Of a DNA stretch of 64,000 bases, positions 61,642-64,000 are shown in pieces. Each line of letters starts with the position of its first letter. Position 1 is the stretch's first letter. The stretch is taken from positions 434,001-498,000 of the forward strand of contig NZ_CP017415.1 in the NCBI RefSeq assembly GCF_001753245.1, in the 5' to 3' direction. The translations under genes were made by a program, and so were the position numbers. Under the pieces are notes generated by a model. The model was not told the origin of the DNA, searched no databases, and saw only the letters and a program-made list of their open reading frames with translations. Source of the DNA: Acidihalobacter yilgarnensis (GTDB taxonomy: Bacteria; Pseudomonadota; Gammaproteobacteria; DSM-5130; Acidihalobacteraceae).

Positions 61642-62496
61642 CTAGTGTCGGTGGTGTCGCCACTGCAGCAACTGCTGGATCAGGGAGCCGACGCCGATCA
61701 GCATCACCACGATCATGACCAGAATGAAGGCGAGTCCAAGGTGGGCTAGGTTATGGATGTGTAGCCCCGTTGCGATGCTCAGGTCTGCCCAATGAGGCGC
61801 GAGCAGGCCAAAGAGCCCACCGGCGATGAAGACGATGCCACCCCAGCTCAGTGTGCGCCCTGCGGTGATCAGCGCAATGCGCCGTATCGCTTCTGCGGGC
61901 AGCCCGATGCGCTGCGCCGTCAGGCCGATGAGCGCACCCGAAATTGCCTGTACGAGGGTCGTGCCCAGGCCGAATAGGGCGCCTGGCAGCCAACCGAGTG
62001 CCGGACCTGGCATGGCAGGCGCGAGTACGGTGTAAATGATGAGTGCGAAGGCACCGACGCCCCAACCAGCGATAAATCCGTGTATCAGCGGCATCCACGG
62101 ACGAGGTGTGCGTAACGCGTCTGTCGCGAGAGGTGTCTGGCGTGGACGCCATAAATGGAAATGATGGCCTCCGCGGACATAACGCCCACCTAGCCACATC
62201 GCCGTACCTACGATGAGGTAAACGTAGTAATTGAGGTGCGCGGATGCCGTGAACCAGTGGTCCAGTGTGAGATAGGCCAGTTCGCTGGCGAGCGCGCGCT
62301 GGACGGTGAACGCCAGTGAGAAGCTCAGGCCTGCGATGAGGCCGCGTCGCGTGGAGTAGCCGCCGATGGCATAGCTGTACGTGATCGGCCAGGTATGTTC
62401 GTCGGGTGTGATCCCGTGCACGATACCGAGCACGAATGCGGTGGTGAGCGCGGTGCCAAGGCCGAGGTCGGCGGAAGGTGCCCAGAGGTCGATCAC
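61642..62496 (-). CDS. Polytopic membrane protein, NicO/UreH-like
   Basis: A 284-aa membrane protein with six to eight hydrophobic segments. The first holds VHGITPDEHTWPI, a His-x4-Asp/Glu-His arrangement similar to the metal motif of nickel/cobalt (NicO/RcnA) and UreH-type proteins. A His-rich loop (GGHHFHLW) and a His-rich tail (WRHHRH) are also visible. It could transport a divalent metal; TauE-like sulfite export is an alternative given nearby soeABC. GTG start at 62496. It lies 30 bases downstream of rhlB on the same strand. Confidence 0.6.
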   Translation of the reverse strand: MIDLWAPSADLGLGTALTTAFVLGIVHGITPDEHTWPITYSYAIGGYSTRRGLIAGLSFSLAFTVQRALASELAYLTLDHWFTASAHLNYYVYLIVGTAMWLGGRYVRGGHHFHLWRPRQTPLATDALRTPRPWMPLIHGFIAGWGVGAFALIIYTVLAPAMPGPALGWLPGALFGLGTTLVQAISGALIGLTAQRIGLPAEAIRRIALITAGRTLSWGGIVFIAGGLFGLLAPHWADLSIATGLHIHNLAHLGLAFILVMIVVMLIGVGSLIQQLLQWRHHRH

Positions 62497-62526
62497 GTGG
62501 CGATTCGTTAACTCAAAGTGTCCAGG

Positions 62527-63870
62527 TCAACCGGGATTGGGTGTCGGTTTGCGGCGTCGTCGTCGATGGGCGCCGTCCGTGCGTGGTTTGTCTTCGCTGA
62601 CCTTGCCTGCATGTGGCGGCTTCGATTCGCTACGCCCTGGACCGCGAACCGGGTGGCGCTTGCGCTCGTGGCGTATCTGCGCCCTCGGTTCCTTCAGGAG
62701 CGCGGGCTCGACGACCTGCGATTGGATCTTCATCCCGATATAGGCCTCAATCTCCGGTAGATAGAAGGCGGTATCCTCGCAGGCGAAGCTAATGGCGTCG
62801 CCTTCTGCGCCGGCACGCGCGGTTCGTCCAATACGGTGGACGTAGTCTTCTGGAGATTGCGGAAGGTCGTAATTGAAGACATGGGAGACGTCAGGTATGT
62901 GCAGGCCGCGTGCCGCCACGTCGGTTGCCACCATGATTGACATTTCGCCGCTGGTGAAAGACTTGAGTAGGTTTTGGCGCTTGTTCTGCGGTACATCACC
63001 GGAGAGCAGGGCGGTTGGGTAGCCATTGTCCTCAAGGTATGCGGTGATTTCCTCAGCCGCACGCTTGGTGTTCGTGAAGACGATGCTGCGTTCCGGTTGT
63101 TCGCGCTCCAGCAGGCCGAGTAACAAGGGAATCTTTTCGCGGTTGGACGGGAAGTACACTTCCTGCCTCACGCGCTCGGCCGTGACCTGCTCCGGTTCGA
63201 TACGCACGGTTTGCGGGTTGTTCATGTGTTCGTAGGCCAGTTCCATGACACGATACGACAGTGTGGCCGAAAACAGCATGGACAGGCGGTGTTCCGGGGT
63301 CGGCATGCGGCGGAGCAGGAAGCGGATGTCTTTGATGAAACCGAGATCGAACATGCGGTCCGCTTCGTCGAGCACCATAACCTGGAGTGCGCGCAGGTCG
63401 AAGACGTGCTGCTTGAAATAATCGATGATGCGTCCGGGCGTACCGATCAGTACGTCTACGCCTTCTTCCAGGCTGCGACGCTGCTTGTCGTAATCAACGC
63501 CACCGTAGATCAATCCCAGACGCAGGCCTGTATGGTGCCCCAGGGCTTCGGCATCCTTGTGGATCTGGATGGCGAGTTCACGCGTGGGCGCCAATACCAG
63601 CGCACGTGGCTGATTGGCCTTACGTGGCTCGGCGGACGGGTGGCTGAGCAGACGATTGAAGGTGGCGATGAGGAAGGCGGCGGTCTTTCCGGTGCCGGTC
63701 TGCGCTTGCCCCGCCGCGTCTGCCCCGCCCAAGGCGATGGGCATGATCGCGGCCTGGATCGGCGTCATCTTCGAAAAACCGCAGTCCAGAATGCCTTGGC
63801 GTACCGCGGGAACTAGCTCTAGGGAATCGAATGTATGCTCGGACAGGTGGGTGTCAGTCATAGTGGCCAT
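62527..63870 (-). CDS. rhlB: DEAD-box RNA helicase RhlB
   Basis: A 447-aa helicase close to E. coli RhlB (421 aa). N-terminus [13 protein letters not shown] aligns with the RhlB start. Motifs: Q motif TPIQAAIMP, Walker [21 protein letters not shown] box [16 protein letters not shown], and [11 protein letters not shown] basic Arg/Lys-rich tail follows. RhlB works in RNA decay with RNase E. ATG 63861 (MTDTHL) is an equally likely start; neither has a clear ribosome-binding site. Confidence 0.93.
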   Translation of the reverse strand: MATMTDTHLSEHTFDSLELVPAVRQGILDCGFSKMTPIQAAIMPIALGGADAAGQAQTGTGKTAAFLIATFNRLLSHPSAEPRKANQPRALVLAPTRELAIQIHKDAEALGHHTGLRLGLIYGGVDYDKQRRSLEEGVDVLIGTPGRIIDYFKQHVFDLRALQVMVLDEADRMFDLGFIKDIRFLLRRMPTPEHRLSMLFSATLSYRVMELAYEHMNNPQTVRIEPEQVTAERVRQEVYFPSNREKIPLLLGLLEREQPERSIVFTNTKRAAEEITAYLEDNGYPTALLSGDVPQNKRQNLLKSFTSGEMSIMVATDVAARGLHIPDVSHVFNYDLPQSPEDYVHRIGRTARAGAEGDAISFACEDTAFYLPEIEAYIGMKIQSQVVEPALLKEPRAQIRHERKRHPVRGPGRSESKPPHAGKVSEDKPRTDGAHRRRRRKPTPNPG

Positions 63871-64000
63871 TGGCAGCGGGCTTGAAATGGGTCAGGCACT
63901 CGGCCCACAATCGAGGTCATGCAGGATCGATGTCAGTTTGCTGGGTGCCGGAGCCTGCACCATATCCGTAAGCTGCGGTCTTGCCAAGTTATCTATTTCG
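63871..64000. other. Upstream region of rhlB, window end
   Basis: 130 bases; no gene seen. Probably the rhlB promoter region, possibly divergent to a gene outside the window. Confidence 0.4.

Overview
The window looks like chromosome of a sulfur-oxidising gammaproteobacterium. It carries a complete soeABC set (cytoplasmic sulfite dehydrogenase) with moaA divergent from it, an RhlB-type helicase, FabA, a SrkA kinase, rpmB-rpmG and a fol cluster, all in GC-rich housekeeping sequence. An Acidihalobacter/Ectothiorhodospiraceae-like host is my inference from gene content; no rRNA is present to confirm it.

Layout. 1-2.2 kb: end of a Met-rich outer-membrane barrel gene, a small cytochrome c lipoprotein and a TlpA-like thioredoxin. 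2.2-10.8 kb: cupin, upp with an orphan ABC ATPase, a three-gene signalling module (PilJ-like/Hpt/CheA kinase, CheY, CheX), AraC regulator with fabA, and MOSC with a short asparaginase. 11-13 kb: exbB-exbD-tonB. 13.1-19.1 kb: tripartite RND efflux operon with a visible promoter and TetR-type operator. 19.1-20.5 kb: non-coding, dominated by a large imperfect inverted repeat.

20.5-26.85 kb is the accessory highlight: an array of integron gene cassettes without an integrase (a CALIN). I can place six complete attC sites and the start of a seventh. In six of seven cassettes the R'' box is the exact complement of that cassette's own first bases. Cargo includes a 538-aa coiled-coil protein, a DUF5343 + Swt1-type HEPN pair, a Ser/Thr kinase paired with a DUF3010 protein, and two homologous small cassettes. 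The paired genes resemble phage-defence or toxin-type modules, but no function is shown here. The array ends in an IS3-family element (4-bp target duplication CTGC). That element has a 423-bp internal tandem duplication and is split by an IS110/IS1111-type element that may carry a bridge RNA.

30.4-36.8 kb: cytochrome b561 + cytochrome c', a degenerate AT-rich stretch with a MITE and decayed genes, then adenine deaminase and allophanate hydrolase followed by a 28-codon hydrolase remnant. 36.9-45.3 kb: thiO, a Fur-family regulator, tRNA-Thr(CGT), srkA, a GldA/F/G + DUF4340 ABC operon (gldA frameshifted) and an acyl desaturase. 45.4-56.5 kb: rpmG, rpmB, folB, an MBL hydrolase, folK, folM (frameshifted in a 7-G run), a MidA-like methyltransferase, uppP, a PAS-GGDEF protein, cca, an NDUFA9-like protein, a short Omp85 protein and moaA. 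56.7-64 kb: soeABC, a NicO-like membrane protein and rhlB.

Connections: MoaA makes molybdenum cofactor precursor, which SoeA needs. Adenine deaminase, allophanate hydrolase and the remnants around them suggest an eroding nitrogen-heterocycle salvage locus. Three coding sequences break at G/C runs, so assembly error, recent decay or phase variation all need to be considered.
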